A stretch of 64,000 nucleotides of DNA. Origin: Salinilacustrithrix sp034522155. Lineage in GTDB: Bacteria > Actinomycetota > Acidimicrobiia > Acidimicrobiales > Salinilacustritrichaceae. A program made the position numbers and the translations under genes. Location of the stretch: the NCBI GenBank assembly GCA_034522155.1, contig JAXHLP010000001.1:1-64000 (forward strand), written 5' to 3'. Under the pieces are notes generated by a model. It had not been told where the DNA came from and made no database searches. It saw only the letters and a program-made list of their open reading frames with translations. This document shows, piece by piece, positions 40,929 to 51,326 of the stretch (the first letter of the stretch is position 1; every line of letters begins with the position of its first letter).

Positions 40929-42533
40929 TCACTCGCCCCTCGTCGACACCAGCTCGGCGAGCCGCCGACGGAAGCCATCGGCGCGGCGCGCCACGGCGCT
41001 GCTGGCCAGTGCTGCACCCACGAGCACCGGTGCGATCTCGAGGCGACCGAGCAGCATCAGGGGCATCAACGCGGCCCTGGCGGGTCGCGGCAGGTCGAGC
41101 ACGCCGCCCTCGCCCGGCACCAGATCACCGAGCGCGGGGCCGACGTTGGCCACCGCCGAGATGGCCCCGCTGATCGCGGTGACCAGATCGGCGCCGAGCG
41201 CGGCCACCACGATCGCTCCGGTGGCGGCCACCAGCAGGTACTGCGCCTGGTAGCCGATCATCCGAGAGGCGAGGGCGTCGGGGACGATGCGCCGACCGAC
41301 CCGGACCGGGGTCACGGCCCGGGGATGGATCTGCAGGATCAGCTCGCGACGGAGGTAGCCGACCAGCGTCAGGGCCCGGACGAGGCGGAACCCGCCGCCG
41401 GCCGACCCGGACATCGACCCGACGCCCATGATCGCCAGCAGCAGGACCTGGGCGCCGATCTCCCAGCCGCCCCACCCGCCGACGAAGTGGCCGGTCGTGG
41501 AGGCGGCCGACGCCACGTGGAACAGCGACTGGCGCACCGACTCGTGACCGAGCCCGTCGGCCGACTCGGTCAGCCCGGCCACCACCAGCCCGCCGACCAG
41601 CACCACGAGCAGGTAGGCGCGGAGTTCGAAGGAGCGCCACAGCGTCGTCGTCGCCGTCGGCCCACGGCCCCGCATCGCCTGGAAGACGAGGGCGAGGTTG
41701 GCCCCGCCGAGCACCATGCCGCCGATCCCGGCCCACTCGATCCTCACCGACTCGAAGTGACCGAACGAGCCGGTGTGGTTGGCGAAGCCACCGGTGGAGA
41801 TCGTGGTGGCGGCGTAGGTGACGGCGTCGAAGGGCCCCATTCCGCCGAGGAGGTACAGCGCCACCCCCGCTGCCGTCAGGGCCGAATACAGCACGCTGAG
41901 CCGACGCAGCGCCAGGAGAGTGCGCCGGCTGCGCAGCGAGGTCCCGGCGTGGCGCTGGCCGGCTTCGGTGACGTCGAGCCCACCGACGCCGATCGACGGC
42001 AGGACCGCCACCACGAACAGCAGCGCCGCCAGCCCGCCCAGCCACTGGGTCCCCGCCCGCCAGAAGAGGGTGCCGCGCGAGAGGGACTCCGGGTTGGCCA
42101 CGACCGACGACGCCGTCGTCGTGAACCCCGCGACCGACTCGAACAGGGCGTCGTCCCAGTGCGGGAAGGTGTCGAGCGCTGCGTAGGTGACCGTCGAGAC
42201 GACGATCACCGCCAGCCAGGCCACGAAGACTCCGAGGAAGGCCGTGCTCGATCGCAGACGACGGGGGAGGCGGCACTGGCTGGCGATCCCGCCACCGAGC
42301 ACCACCCACCCGACGGCCAGCAGCGCCAGCACGACCGTGTCCCGTCCGTCGGTGACCACCGATACGGCCGTCGCTCCGGTCGCGAGGGCGCCGCACGCCA
42401 GGATGCACAGACCGACCACGAACCCGACGGCCGACTCCCACCGGCCGCTCCGGACCCGTCGGGCCGACGCGAGCTCGTCGGCGCGGAGCCGGGCGTACTC
42501 ACCGGGCTGGCGCGGCGGGTCGCGAGGGTCCAT
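40929..42533 (-). CDS. trkH: TrkH/KtrB-type potassium uptake protein
   Basis: A 534-residue K+ channel-like transporter subunit with four membrane-pore-membrane repeats. The pore loops carry the expected selectivity glycines or their substitutes: FTTTASSVV, TISTGGFANHTGS, ASTTGHFVGG and AISAVANVGPALG. The third block also has the MGVGSMSGSAGGGFRLVRALTLVGYLRREL motif. It moves K+ inward (with Na+ or H+ in relatives). The TrkA gene lies directly upstream (20-nt gap), giving the usual pore plus regulatory ring pair. The first pore loop has Ser/Thr where Gly is usual, which can lower K+ selectivity. Confidence 0.93.
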   Translation of the reverse strand: MDPRDPPRQPGEYARLRADELASARRVRSGRWESAVGFVVGLCILACGALATGATAVSVVTDGRDTVVLALLAVGWVVLGGGIASQCRLPRRLRSSTAFLGVFVAWLAVIVVSTVTYAALDTFPHWDDALFESVAGFTTTASSVVANPESLSRGTLFWRAGTQWLGGLAALLFVVAVLPSIGVGGLDVTEAGQRHAGTSLRSRRTLLALRRLSVLYSALTAAGVALYLLGGMGPFDAVTYAATTISTGGFANHTGSFGHFESVRIEWAGIGGMVLGGANLALVFQAMRGRGPTATTTLWRSFELRAYLLVVLVGGLVVAGLTESADGLGHESVRQSLFHVASAASTTGHFVGGWGGWEIGAQVLLLAIMGVGSMSGSAGGGFRLVRALTLVGYLRRELILQIHPRAVTPVRVGRRIVPDALASRMIGYQAQYLLVAATGAIVVAALGADLVTAISGAISAVANVGPALGDLVPGEGGVLDLPRPARAALMPLMLLGRLEIAPVLVGAALASSAVARRADGFRRRLAELVSTRGE

Positions 42534-42553
42534 CCGACCGACCAGGTCCCGGC

Positions 42554-43897
42554 TCAGCCGAACACGCGTCGGACGTCCTCGACGAAGCCCGGCATCGAGA
42601 ACAGGACGACGTGGTCGCGGTCGCGCAGCTCCGAGCGACCACGGGCGATCTGGGCCTTGCCGTCGCGCACGAACGCCCCCACCAGGACTTCCTTGGGCAG
42701 CCGCAGCTCCGCGACGATGCCCCCGTCGGCGGGGCTGCCCTCCTTGACCTCCAGCTCGATGACCTCGGCTTCGCCCTGCAGGAAGGTCGCCACCGCCGAC
42801 ACGTCGCCGCGCACGAACCGGAGCACGCCGTTCGCACTGGCAGTTCGAGGTGAGAGGGCGACGTCGATGCCGGCCTCGGTCAACAGCGTGAGCAGGCTCA
42901 GGCGGTGGACCACGGCGATGGTCTCGCGCGCGCCCTCCAGCTTGGCGTAGAGGCAGGCGAGGATGTTGGCGTCGTCCTCGCCGGTCAGCGCCAGCACCGC
43001 GTCGAAGTCGCCGACCTCGTTCTCCTCGAGCAGGTCGGCGTCGGTGATCTCGCCGTTGATCACCAGCGCACCACCGAGTGCGCCGGCCAGTTCGCTGGCG
43101 CGGTCGTGGTCACGCTCGACGATCACGACGTCGCTCCCCCGGTCGTCGAGGGTCTTGCCCACCAGCTCGGCCGTCCGCCCCCCACCGAGCAGCATGATCC
43201 GACGGGGGGCCCGGCGAGCGAGACCGAGCAGGTCCATCAGCTGCCGACGGGCCCGGCGCTTGCACAGCACGCGGACGAGATCGTCGGCCTCGAGCGTCAC
43301 ATCGCCCCGGGGGATGATCGTCTCCTCGCCGCGCGTGATGACGCCGAAGAGGAACTCCCACTCCGGTTCGTACTCGGCGGCGATGTCGACCAGGGAACGC
43401 CCGACGATCGGTGCGTCCTTCGGCAGCCGGGCGCCGATCACGACCACCTCGCCACCCGCCATCTCGGCGACCTCGGACGCGCCGGGATACTCGAGCAGCT
43501 CGAGGATCTCCTGCGCGGTCTCGAAGTCGGGGTCGATGATGAGGTCGACGCCCATCGCGTCGTGCAACGCGGTGGACTTGCGCGACCGCAGGTCGGCGTC
43601 CTCCAACCGACACACCGTCCGGGCGATGCCGGCCTGCTTGCCCACGAGGCAGCAGACGAGATTCACCTCGTCCTGGCTGGTGACGGCCACGATCATCTCC
43701 GCCCGGCCGATGCCGGCCTCCTTGAGCACCTCCGGATTGGTGCCCGAACCCAGCAAGGTCAGGACGTCGAGCTGCTCGGACACCGCTCGCAGCGCCGTCC
43801 GGTCCCGCTCCACGACCGCGACGTCGTGGCCCTCCCGACTGAGCCGGTCGGCGACGTAGGTCCCGACCTCGCCTGCGCCGACGACGATCACGTACAC
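42554..43897 (-). CDS. trkA: TrkA potassium uptake regulator (tandem RCK)
   Basis: A 447-residue cytoplasmic protein with two RCK_N-RCK_C pairs that binds nucleotides and gates the TrkH pore. The first NAD-binding Rossmann motif is VYVIVVGAGEVGTYVADRL with the acidic VVERD; the second is RRIMLLGGGRTAELVGKTL with VVIVERD. TrkA-C parts occur around residues 140-210 and 365-440. The frame is open to 43957, but VYVIVVGAGE is the family start, so GTG 43897 is used. It is divergent from the DtxR-type regulator across a 230-nt gap. Confidence 0.92.
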   Translation of the reverse strand: MYVIVVGAGEVGTYVADRLSREGHDVAVVERDRTALRAVSEQLDVLTLLGSGTNPEVLKEAGIGRAEMIVAVTSQDEVNLVCCLVGKQAGIARTVCRLEDADLRSRKSTALHDAMGVDLIIDPDFETAQEILELLEYPGASEVAEMAGGEVVVIGARLPKDAPIVGRSLVDIAAEYEPEWEFLFGVITRGEETIIPRGDVTLEADDLVRVLCKRRARRQLMDLLGLARRAPRRIMLLGGGRTAELVGKTLDDRGSDVVIVERDHDRASELAGALGGALVINGEITDADLLEENEVGDFDAVLALTGEDDANILACLYAKLEGARETIAVVHRLSLLTLLTEAGIDVALSPRTASANGVLRFVRGDVSAVATFLQGEAEVIELEVKEGSPADGGIVAELRLPKEVLVGAFVRDGKAQIARGRSELRDRDHVVLFSMPGFVEDVRRVFG

Positions 43898-43951
43898 CGC
43901 CTCATGTTGCCGCACGCAACCCGCTGGCGCGCAGACCGACACGGAGTTGTT

Positions 43952-44048
43952 GGTCACGATTCGTGTGACCGGTCGCCGGGCGGCTCCCGCCGGGCGGGAT
44001 GACAGCGGCGCTCCAAAGTTGACTTTTCGAGGGAGCGAAACCTATGTT
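43952..44048 (+). promoter_or_regulatory. Promoter region of the DtxR-type gene with two inverted repeats
   Basis: TTGACT (44019-44024), 18 nt, TATGTT (44043-44048) form a good sigma-70-type promoter. The spacer contains TTTCG-N6-CGAAA (44025-44040), an inverted repeat well placed for a repressor. A second inverted repeat, GGTCAC-N7-GTGACC, lies at 43952-43970 nearer trkA. The regulator start at 44128 leaves a leader of about 70 nt. Neither repeat resembles the classical DtxR box. Confidence 0.5.
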
Positions 44049-44127
44049 ACCCCCGCTCCGAACACCGACCGAACGGGCTCCGGCCCCGATTTCCCCTCCG
44101 CCCGCCCGCTCTGATGGACGCGACGAC

Positions 44128-44829
44128 GTGACCACGATCTCCAAGTCGGACCGCGAACTGCTCAAGGCCATCTACCGCCTGTCCCAGGGCGATGACGTAC
44201 CGGCCGAGGCCCACACGGGAGACATCGCCGAGCGTCTCGGGGTGTCGCCCTCGACGGTGACCACGGCCGTCAAGCGCATGGCCGACCGCGGTCTGGTCGT
44301 CCACAAGCCCTACAAGGGCGTCGACCTGACCGAGCCGGGGAGCCGGCTCGCCGTGGCCACCATCCGCCGGCACCGGATCGTCGAGCGATTCCTGGCCGAC
44401 ATGCTGGGCTACGCCTGGAACGAGGCCGACCGCCTCGCCGCCAGCTTCGAGCACGAGCTGCCCCAGGAGGTGGAGGACCGGCTCTTCATCGCCCTCGATC
44501 GGCCGGCGAGCTGTCCCCACGGCTTCCCGATTCCCGAACCCGAGGTCGGTGAGATCCCCCAGCTCCCGCCCCTCTACACCCTCGAGCCCGGCGACGTCGC
44601 CATCGTGGCGGTCCCCGGCTCGACCGATCCCGACGTCGCCGCCTTCCTCGACCAGCTCGGTCTCCGCCCCGGTGGCCGGGTCGAGGTCAAGGAGAAGCAC
44701 CCCTTCGACGGCCCCCTGGTGCTCACCGTCGACGGTCCCGACGGGCCCACCGACCGGACGCTCGGGGCCACCGTCGCCAACCAGATCTACGTCCAGCGTG
44801 CCGGCGCCGACGCCGGCACAAACGCCTGA
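44128..44829 (+). CDS. DtxR/IdeR/MntR-family metal-dependent regulator
   Basis: A 233-residue metalloregulator. The N-terminal winged helix (ELLKAIYRLSQGDDVPA, TGDIAERLGVSPSTVTTAVKRMADRGLVVHKPYKGVDLT) leads to the metal-binding dimer domain (RRHRIVERFLADMLGYAWNEADRLAASFEHELPQEVEDRL, then CPHGFPIP). A FeoA-like SH3 domain follows (LPPLYTLEPGDVAIVAVPG to the end). Ligands His, Glu and Glu-His are in the usual order. It should repress metal uptake when loaded with Fe(II) or Mn(II). GTG 44128 is chosen because VTTISKSDRELL matches the family start; the upstream codons are in the promoter leader. It is 37 nt from the pyrophosphatase gene. Confidence 0.9.
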   Translation: MTTISKSDRELLKAIYRLSQGDDVPAEAHTGDIAERLGVSPSTVTTAVKRMADRGLVVHKPYKGVDLTEPGSRLAVATIRRHRIVERFLADMLGYAWNEADRLAASFEHELPQEVEDRLFIALDRPASCPHGFPIPEPEVGEIPQLPPLYTLEPGDVAIVAVPGSTDPDVAAFLDQLGLRPGGRVEVKEKHPFDGPLVLTVDGPDGPTDRTLGATVANQIYVQRAGADAGTNA

Positions 44830-44866
44830 TTCGCAATCCCGTAAGCCACGACAGGAGAACCCAACA

Positions 44867-46969
<2,103 letters not shown>

Positions 46970-47039
46970 TGCTCCGGGCATGACATCGATGATGTCGGCC
47001 TGACCACCGCCCGGTGCCAGACTGACGCCGCCCAACCCT

Positions 47040-47096
47040 GTTCCGGGCCCCCGACCTCGCGTGAGCGCGCGAGAACCGGGGGCCCGGAACCGTTTT
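47040..47096 (+). terminator. Strong hairpin terminator after hppA
   Basis: A 14-bp stem (GTTCCGGGCCCCCG at 47040-47053 with CGGGGGCCCGGAAC at 47077-47090) encloses an inner hairpin (CTCGCG/CGCGAG) and is followed by CGTTTT. It lies 71 nt after the hppA stop and just ahead of the next gene. Confidence 0.85.
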
Positions 47097-47107
47097 GGGG
47101 CGGTGGG

Positions 47108-47113
47108 TACGGT
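47108..47113 (+). promoter_or_regulatory. Leaderless-type -10 element (TACGGT)
   Basis: TACGGT is followed by 7 nt and the GTG at 47121, which decides the start of the oxidoreductase gene. It lies only 11 nt past the hppA terminator. Confidence 0.45.
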
Positions 47114-47120
47114 GCCGGTC

Positions 47121-48125
47121 GTGGAGATCGACGTCGTGCTCACCACCGGACCACCCGACGTGGGCCAGCGCGCCCGAGAACTGCACGCGGCGGGTGTCGA
47201 CGGGGTGGCGACCGTCGAGGGGCCCCACGACGTGTTCGTGCCGCTGGTCCAGGCCGCCGCGGTCGAGGGACTCGACATCGCCAGCTACGTGGCCATCGCC
47301 TTCCCCCGCTCGCCCGTCCACCTTGCCCACACCGCCTGGGACCTCCAGGCGCTCTCCGGCGGACGGTTTCGCCTCGGGCTCGGCACCCAGGTGCGGGCGC
47401 ACGTCGAGCGGCGTTACGGCGCCGCCTTCGACCGGCCCGTCGAGCGCATGGCCGAGTGGGTGAGCGCGATCCGCGCCGTGTTCGACCGGTGGCAGCACGG
47501 AACCCGGCTCGACTTCGTCGGCGAGTTCACCCGGCACACCGTGATGCCACCGATGCTGAGCCCGCCCCCGCTCGACACCGGGCCGCCGCCGATCCTGGTC
47601 GGCGCACTCGGGCGACGGATGGTCGAGATGACGACGGCCGTGGCCGACGGGATCGTCCTGCACCCCATGACCACCGCGTCGTTCCTGCGAACGATGGTCG
47701 ACTCGTCCATCGCGGGCGGCCTCGAGGCGGCCGGACGACCGCGCTCGGGGTTCGAGGTCGTGGGCGGTGCGCTCGTCGGCATCCACGACTCGGAAGGCAA
47801 CGACGAGGCCGCCGTGCGCGACGGCCTGCGCATGCTCGTGGCCTTCTACGCGTCGACCCCGGCGTACCGGCCTGTGCTCGAGACCGTCGACGCCGCCGAC
47901 ATCCAGCCCCGGCTCCAGACGCTCACACGTGAAGGCGCCTGGGACCGGCTGGCCGACGTCGTACCCGACGGCCTCCTCTCCGACCTCACCGTGACCGGTC
48001 CGCCGGACCGGGTGGCGGAGACGCTGCAGCGCCGCTACGGGGGCCTCGTCGACCGTCTGGCGCTCACGTTCGTGCAGCCGCCGTCAGCCGACGCGCTCGG
48101 CGAGGTCGTCCGCGCCCTGCGGTGA
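47121..48125 (+). CDS. Luciferase-like (LLM) oxidoreductase, probably F420-dependent
   Basis: A 334-residue TIM-barrel flavin/F420 enzyme. It opens VEIDVVLTTGPPDVGQRARELHAAGVDGVATVEGPHDVFVPL and has the family blocks SYVAIAFPRSPVHLAHTAWDLQALSGGRFRLGLGTQ, ERMAEWVSAIRAVFDRWQHG, PPPILVGALGRRMVEMTTAVADGIVLHP. Actinobacterial members often use coenzyme F420 to oxidise or reduce small molecules; the substrate is not known. The stop overlaps an alternative upstream start of msrB, but the msrB ATG is 51 nt on. This is one of three LLM genes in the window. Confidence 0.85.
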   Translation: MEIDVVLTTGPPDVGQRARELHAAGVDGVATVEGPHDVFVPLVQAAAVEGLDIASYVAIAFPRSPVHLAHTAWDLQALSGGRFRLGLGTQVRAHVERRYGAAFDRPVERMAEWVSAIRAVFDRWQHGTRLDFVGEFTRHTVMPPMLSPPPLDTGPPPILVGALGRRMVEMTTAVADGIVLHPMTTASFLRTMVDSSIAGGLEAAGRPRSGFEVVGGALVGIHDSEGNDEAAVRDGLRMLVAFYASTPAYRPVLETVDAADIQPRLQTLTREGAWDRLADVVPDGLLSDLTVTGPPDRVAETLQRRYGGLVDRLALTFVQPPSADALGEVVRALR

Positions 48126-48175
48126 ACACCCTCCCCGGGGTGCAGTGTGGCGAACGTGACGGCAGACTCGCGGGC

Positions 48176-48601
48176 ATGGCCGACGACGACACCGACCTCC
48201 CGACCTTCGACCGTCCGAGCGACGACGAGCTGCGCCAGCGTCTCACGCCGCTGCAGTACGAGGTGACCCAGCAGGCCGGCACCGAACGTGCCTTCTCCGG
48301 CGCCTACTGGGACACGAAGACTCCCGGGACCTACCGCTGCGTCGTGTGCGACCTCGACCTGTTCGAGTCCGACACCAAGTACGACAGTGGTACGGGCTGG
48401 CCGTCGTTCTGGCGGCCCATCGCCGACGACCGGGTGCGCACCGAGACCGACCAGACGATGGGCATGACCCGCACCGAGGTGCTGTGCGGCCGTTGCGGCG
48501 CCCATCTCGGCCACGTGTTCCCGGACGGACCGGCGCCCAGCGGCGAGCGCTACTGCATGAACTCGGCGTCGCTCGACCTCAGTCCCGCCGACGCCGACTA
48601 G
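48176..48601 (+). CDS. msrB: Peptide-methionine (R)-S-oxide reductase
   Basis: A 141-residue enzyme that reduces methionine-R-sulfoxide in proteins with thioredoxin. Structural zinc is held by CVVC (about residue 50) and CGRC (about 97); the catalytic site is RYCMNSASLDL with Cys about 125. Other family blocks are YDSGTGWPSFWRPI and CGAHLGHVFPDGP. The second Cys used for recycling in some MsrB types is not obvious. ATG 48176 gives the normal length; the open frame runs 54 nt further upstream without a better start. Confidence 0.95.
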   Translation: MADDDTDLPTFDRPSDDELRQRLTPLQYEVTQQAGTERAFSGAYWDTKTPGTYRCVVCDLDLFESDTKYDSGTGWPSFWRPIADDRVRTETDQTMGMTRTEVLCGRCGAHLGHVFPDGPAPSGERYCMNSASLDLSPADAD

Positions 48602-48605
48602 GAGC

Positions 48606-48851
48606 TCAGGCGATCGCGTCGAAGCGGTCGGTGTCCCACTCGTGCGAGCACGTCGGGCACACGAGATAGGCCCGCACCCGGGCGGTGTCGACCATGTAGA
48701 CGGTGCCCCGCGTCGCGCAGTGCGGGCACTGCCGGCCCGATCGAGCGCGCCTGTCGCGCGGCTCGCGGCGGGTGTCGAGACCCACGGCGGCCTCGAAACC
48801 CAGTGACCGGAACGACGGTGTGGTGGAGCGGCGACGTGTCTTCTGCGCCAT
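48606..48851 (-). CDS. Small zinc-ribbon protein
   Basis: An 81-residue protein with a basic N-terminus (MAQKTRRRSTTPSFRSLGF) and a zinc ribbon made of CPHC (about residue 43) and CPTC (about 68) ending in SHEWDTDRFDAIA. It may bind nucleic acid or act as a small zinc-binding adaptor; I do not recognise the family. It ends 4 nt from the convergent msrB. There is no signal peptide. Confidence 0.7.
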   Translation of the reverse strand: MAQKTRRRSTTPSFRSLGFEAAVGLDTRREPRDRRARSGRQCPHCATRGTVYMVDTARVRAYLVCPTCSHEWDTDRFDAIA

Positions 48852-49020
48852 CGGGCTGCCTCCCGGGCGGGAAACGGGAACACGACCACCATACTCCCGT
48901 CCGACCCGTCGAGGATGCCCCGGTCGCACATCGGTGTCTCCGCGGCCTGAAGTGTGCGCCCGAACCCTGCTTCGGCGGGTACCACGGGTTCGGCCGCGTG
49001 GGCTGCAAGACTCGTCCGCC

Positions 49021-50346
49021 GTGCGCGACCAACGCAGCATCAGGGTGGACGCCCCGGCCGACGGTGAGCGGGCCGCGCCACCGCCACGGCGGTCCCCTCC
49101 CGTGGTCGACCCGCCCGCTCCAGCCGACGATGCGGCCACCGCCGCTCAGCCCGCCCCACCCGACCAGCTCGGGTCCGCACCGACCGACGCAGGACCGGAG
49201 CCGACGGCGGCCGCGCCGCCGGTCCCCCCACCGGGTGCAGGCGAGCGGCGCCGCGTCGTCGTCCCCGCTCCCGATGCCGACCAGCCCGCCCGCGCTCCCT
49301 CACCGACGCCGGCCGCCGCCGGCGCCGACCGCAGAGGCCCGACCACCCCACCTCCTCCCGACCACCAGCGACCCGCAGGTTGGCGCCGCTACCTGCCGTC
49401 CAGACGTGTCGTGCTCGGCACGGCTGCCGTACTCCTGCTTCTGCTGGGCGGCACGCTCCTGTGGGCCTACGCCAAGTTCAACAGCGTCGAGACCGTGGAC
49501 CTGTCACCCGTGCTGGCCAGCGGAGACGGCACCAACTACCTCATCGTCGGCTCCGACACCCGCGATGGCGTCGAGCCCGACAACCCGAACGCGGCGGTCA
49601 TCCTCGGCGACGACACCGTCGGCGGTCCGGAGCGCTCGGACACGATCCTGATCCTGCGCGTCGACAGCGCGGGTGCCCGGATGCTGTCGGTGCCACGTGA
49701 CCTGTTCGTCACCATCAGCGGCACCGGCCAGCGCAGCCGCATCAACGCCGCGTTCAACGACGGACCGAGCCAGCTCGTCGCGACACTCACCGACCAGCTC
49801 GACCTGCCCATCCACCACTACCTCGAGGTCGACTTCGTCAGCTTCGCCGGCATGGTCGACGCCCTCGGGGGCATCACCATCGACTTCGAGCATCCCGCGT
49901 TCGACCGGAACTCGGGGCTGAACATCGACGAGGCCGGTCCCCAGACCCTCGACGGGACCGAGGCGCTCGCCTACGTGCGGTCGCGGGCCTACACCGAGGT
50001 CATCGACGGCCGGGAGGTGCCCGACCCCACCGGCGACATCGGCCGGACCGAGCGACAGCAGCAGTTCCTGTCCGCGGTGATCAGCGCCGTCGGCAGCGAG
50101 CGCAACCCGTTCGCCCTCCGCCGCGTGGCCGACGAGCTCGCCACCGGCATGCGGATCGACTCCGACCTCGGCTTCCTCGAGGCCCTGAACCTGCTGCGTC
50201 GGATGCGGGGGCTCGAACCCGAGCCGAGCTCGTTGCCCACCTTCGACTTCCGGACCGGTGCCGGCGCCGCGGTGCTCGGGCTCCAACAGCCCGGCGCCGA
50301 CGAGATCCTGACCGACTTCGGCTCATCGGGTTCCCGGATCGAGTAG
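49021..50346 (+). CDS. LytR-CpsA-Psr family cell-wall glycan ligase
   Basis: A 441-residue protein with a Pro-rich cytoplasmic tail (about 1-115), one membrane helix (RRVVLGTAAVLLLLLGGTLLWAYAKF) and an extracytoplasmic LCP domain. LCP motifs: NYLIVGSDTRDG, ERSDTILILRVDSAGARMLSVPRDLFV, INAAFNDG, LPIHHYLEVDFVSFAGMVDALGGI, LDGTEALAYVRSRAY, GDIGRTERQQQFLSAV. These enzymes move lipid-linked glycans (teichoic acid, arabinogalactan or capsule) onto peptidoglycan. It is a likely partner for the polymer made by the glycan locus, although 20 kb away. The GTG at 49021 is chosen because the frame upstream is Arg-rich nonsense; AAGACT lies 8 nt before it. Confidence 0.93.
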   Translation: MRDQRSIRVDAPADGERAAPPPRRSPPVVDPPAPADDAATAAQPAPPDQLGSAPTDAGPEPTAAAPPVPPPGAGERRRVVVPAPDADQPARAPSPTPAAAGADRRGPTTPPPPDHQRPAGWRRYLPSRRVVLGTAAVLLLLLGGTLLWAYAKFNSVETVDLSPVLASGDGTNYLIVGSDTRDGVEPDNPNAAVILGDDTVGGPERSDTILILRVDSAGARMLSVPRDLFVTISGTGQRSRINAAFNDGPSQLVATLTDQLDLPIHHYLEVDFVSFAGMVDALGGITIDFEHPAFDRNSGLNIDEAGPQTLDGTEALAYVRSRAYTEVIDGREVPDPTGDIGRTERQQQFLSAVISAVGSERNPFALRRVADELATGMRIDSDLGFLEALNLLRRMRGLEPEPSSLPTFDFRTGAGAAVLGLQQPGADEILTDFGSSGSRIE

Positions 50347-50349
50347 GCG

Positions 50350-50991
50350 ATGAGCGCGGACCTCGACCTCGTCTGGTACGTGGGCTATGGCTCGAACGTG
50401 CTGCGACGACGCTTCACGACCTATCTGACCGGCGGAGCCATGGAGCTCAGCGGTCAGGAGGAACGTGGCAGCCGAGACCGCTCGCCGCCACGCGAGGTCC
50501 GGCCGACGACGCTGCCCCACACCCTGTACTTCGGCCGCTCTGGCGGAGCGCGCTGGGGACCGGGGGGAGTTGCGTTCATCGACCCGATGCGTTCCGATGC
50601 CGCCGCGCTCGGGCTGGCGTATCTCGTATCCACGGAGCAGTACCTGGATGTGATCTGTCAGGAGAACAGCTGGTCCGTTCCACCACGTCCGGATGATGCG
50701 TTGCCCGCACCAGGATCGGGAGCCGTGGACGTGACCCCACCGGGCGAGCGACCTGGGTGGTACCGCAGCGTCGTGACCCTCGAGCCGATCGACGGCGTCC
50801 CAGCGCTGACCTTCACCCACCCTGTCGTGGAACCATCGAGCGAGCCCGCGCCCGCCGCGTACCTCCGAGTCATCGCCGAGGGCCTCGCCGACGAGCACGG
50901 GCTCGCCACCCCCGAGATCGTCAGCTACCTCGCGAGCAGACCTGGCGTGGGTCGATCACGTGAGGACCTCGACCAACTGCTTCGCACCTGA
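50350..50991 (+). CDS. Gamma-glutamylcyclotransferase-like (GGCT/AIG2-fold) protein
   Basis: A 213-residue soluble protein that opens VWYVGYGSNVLRRRF, the YGSN substrate-binding motif of GGCT-fold enzymes. LYFGRSGGARWGPGGVAFIDP and ALGLAYLVSTEQYLDVICQEN continue the fold. The usual catalytic Glu could be E in TEQY or QENS; it is not certain. The C-terminus forms helices. The gene follows the LCP gene by 3 nt and probably shares its message. Base composition dips somewhat (for example around 50620-50720), which might mean a different origin. Substrate unknown. Confidence 0.72.
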   Translation: MSADLDLVWYVGYGSNVLRRRFTTYLTGGAMELSGQEERGSRDRSPPREVRPTTLPHTLYFGRSGGARWGPGGVAFIDPMRSDAAALGLAYLVSTEQYLDVICQENSWSVPPRPDDALPAPGSGAVDVTPPGERPGWYRSVVTLEPIDGVPALTFTHPVVEPSSEPAPAAYLRVIAEGLADEHGLATPEIVSYLASRPGVGRSREDLDQLLRT

Positions 50992-51002
50992 TCAGGATCA
51001 GG

Positions 51003-51024
51003 CTCGGCGAGGATCCTGGCCGAG
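51003..51024. terminator. Weak hairpin between convergent genes
   Basis: CTCGGC (51003-51008) pairs with GCCGAG (51019-51024) around a 10-nt loop. The stem is short with no T run; it sits in the 41-nt gap between two convergent genes. Confidence 0.3.
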
Positions 51025-51032
51025 GCACCACG

Positions 51033-51242
51033 TCAATCGTCTTTGAGCGCGACCGCGTTGGGGGTCACGTTCATCTTCGGCTCGTAGTCGATCTCCTCGA
51101 CCTCGGTCGCCTCGGCCTGGTACGCCGCCCGCAGTTCGTCGAGACAGCACTCGCACGGCCCGTAGAACTGCTGCTCCACGGTCTGACGACACCGCGGGCA
51201 CTCCACCTCGATCGCCGGGTCCAACTCGTCGAGCACGCTCAC
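51033..51242 (-). CDS. Small acidic protein with CPRC/CECC zinc ribbon
   Basis: A 69-residue protein (MSVLDELDPAIEVECPRC at the start). CPRC (about residue 15) and CECC (about 30) form a likely zinc ribbon; the rest is acidic and ends in an unstructured PKMNVTPNAVALKDD. Start GTG 51242 is the only good one. I do not recognise the family. It is convergent with the GGCT-like gene and divergent from the hydrolase gene. Confidence 0.68.
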   Translation of the reverse strand: MSVLDELDPAIEVECPRCRQTVEQQFYGPCECCLDELRAAYQAEATEVEEIDYEPKMNVTPNAVALKDD

Positions 51243-51326
51243 GGCACCGACGGTAGCCACCGAGCGGGCGACGACGGTCGACCCTCGGTGCGCGCACTGA
51301 GCGCCACATGGGCAACAATCGGAGGC

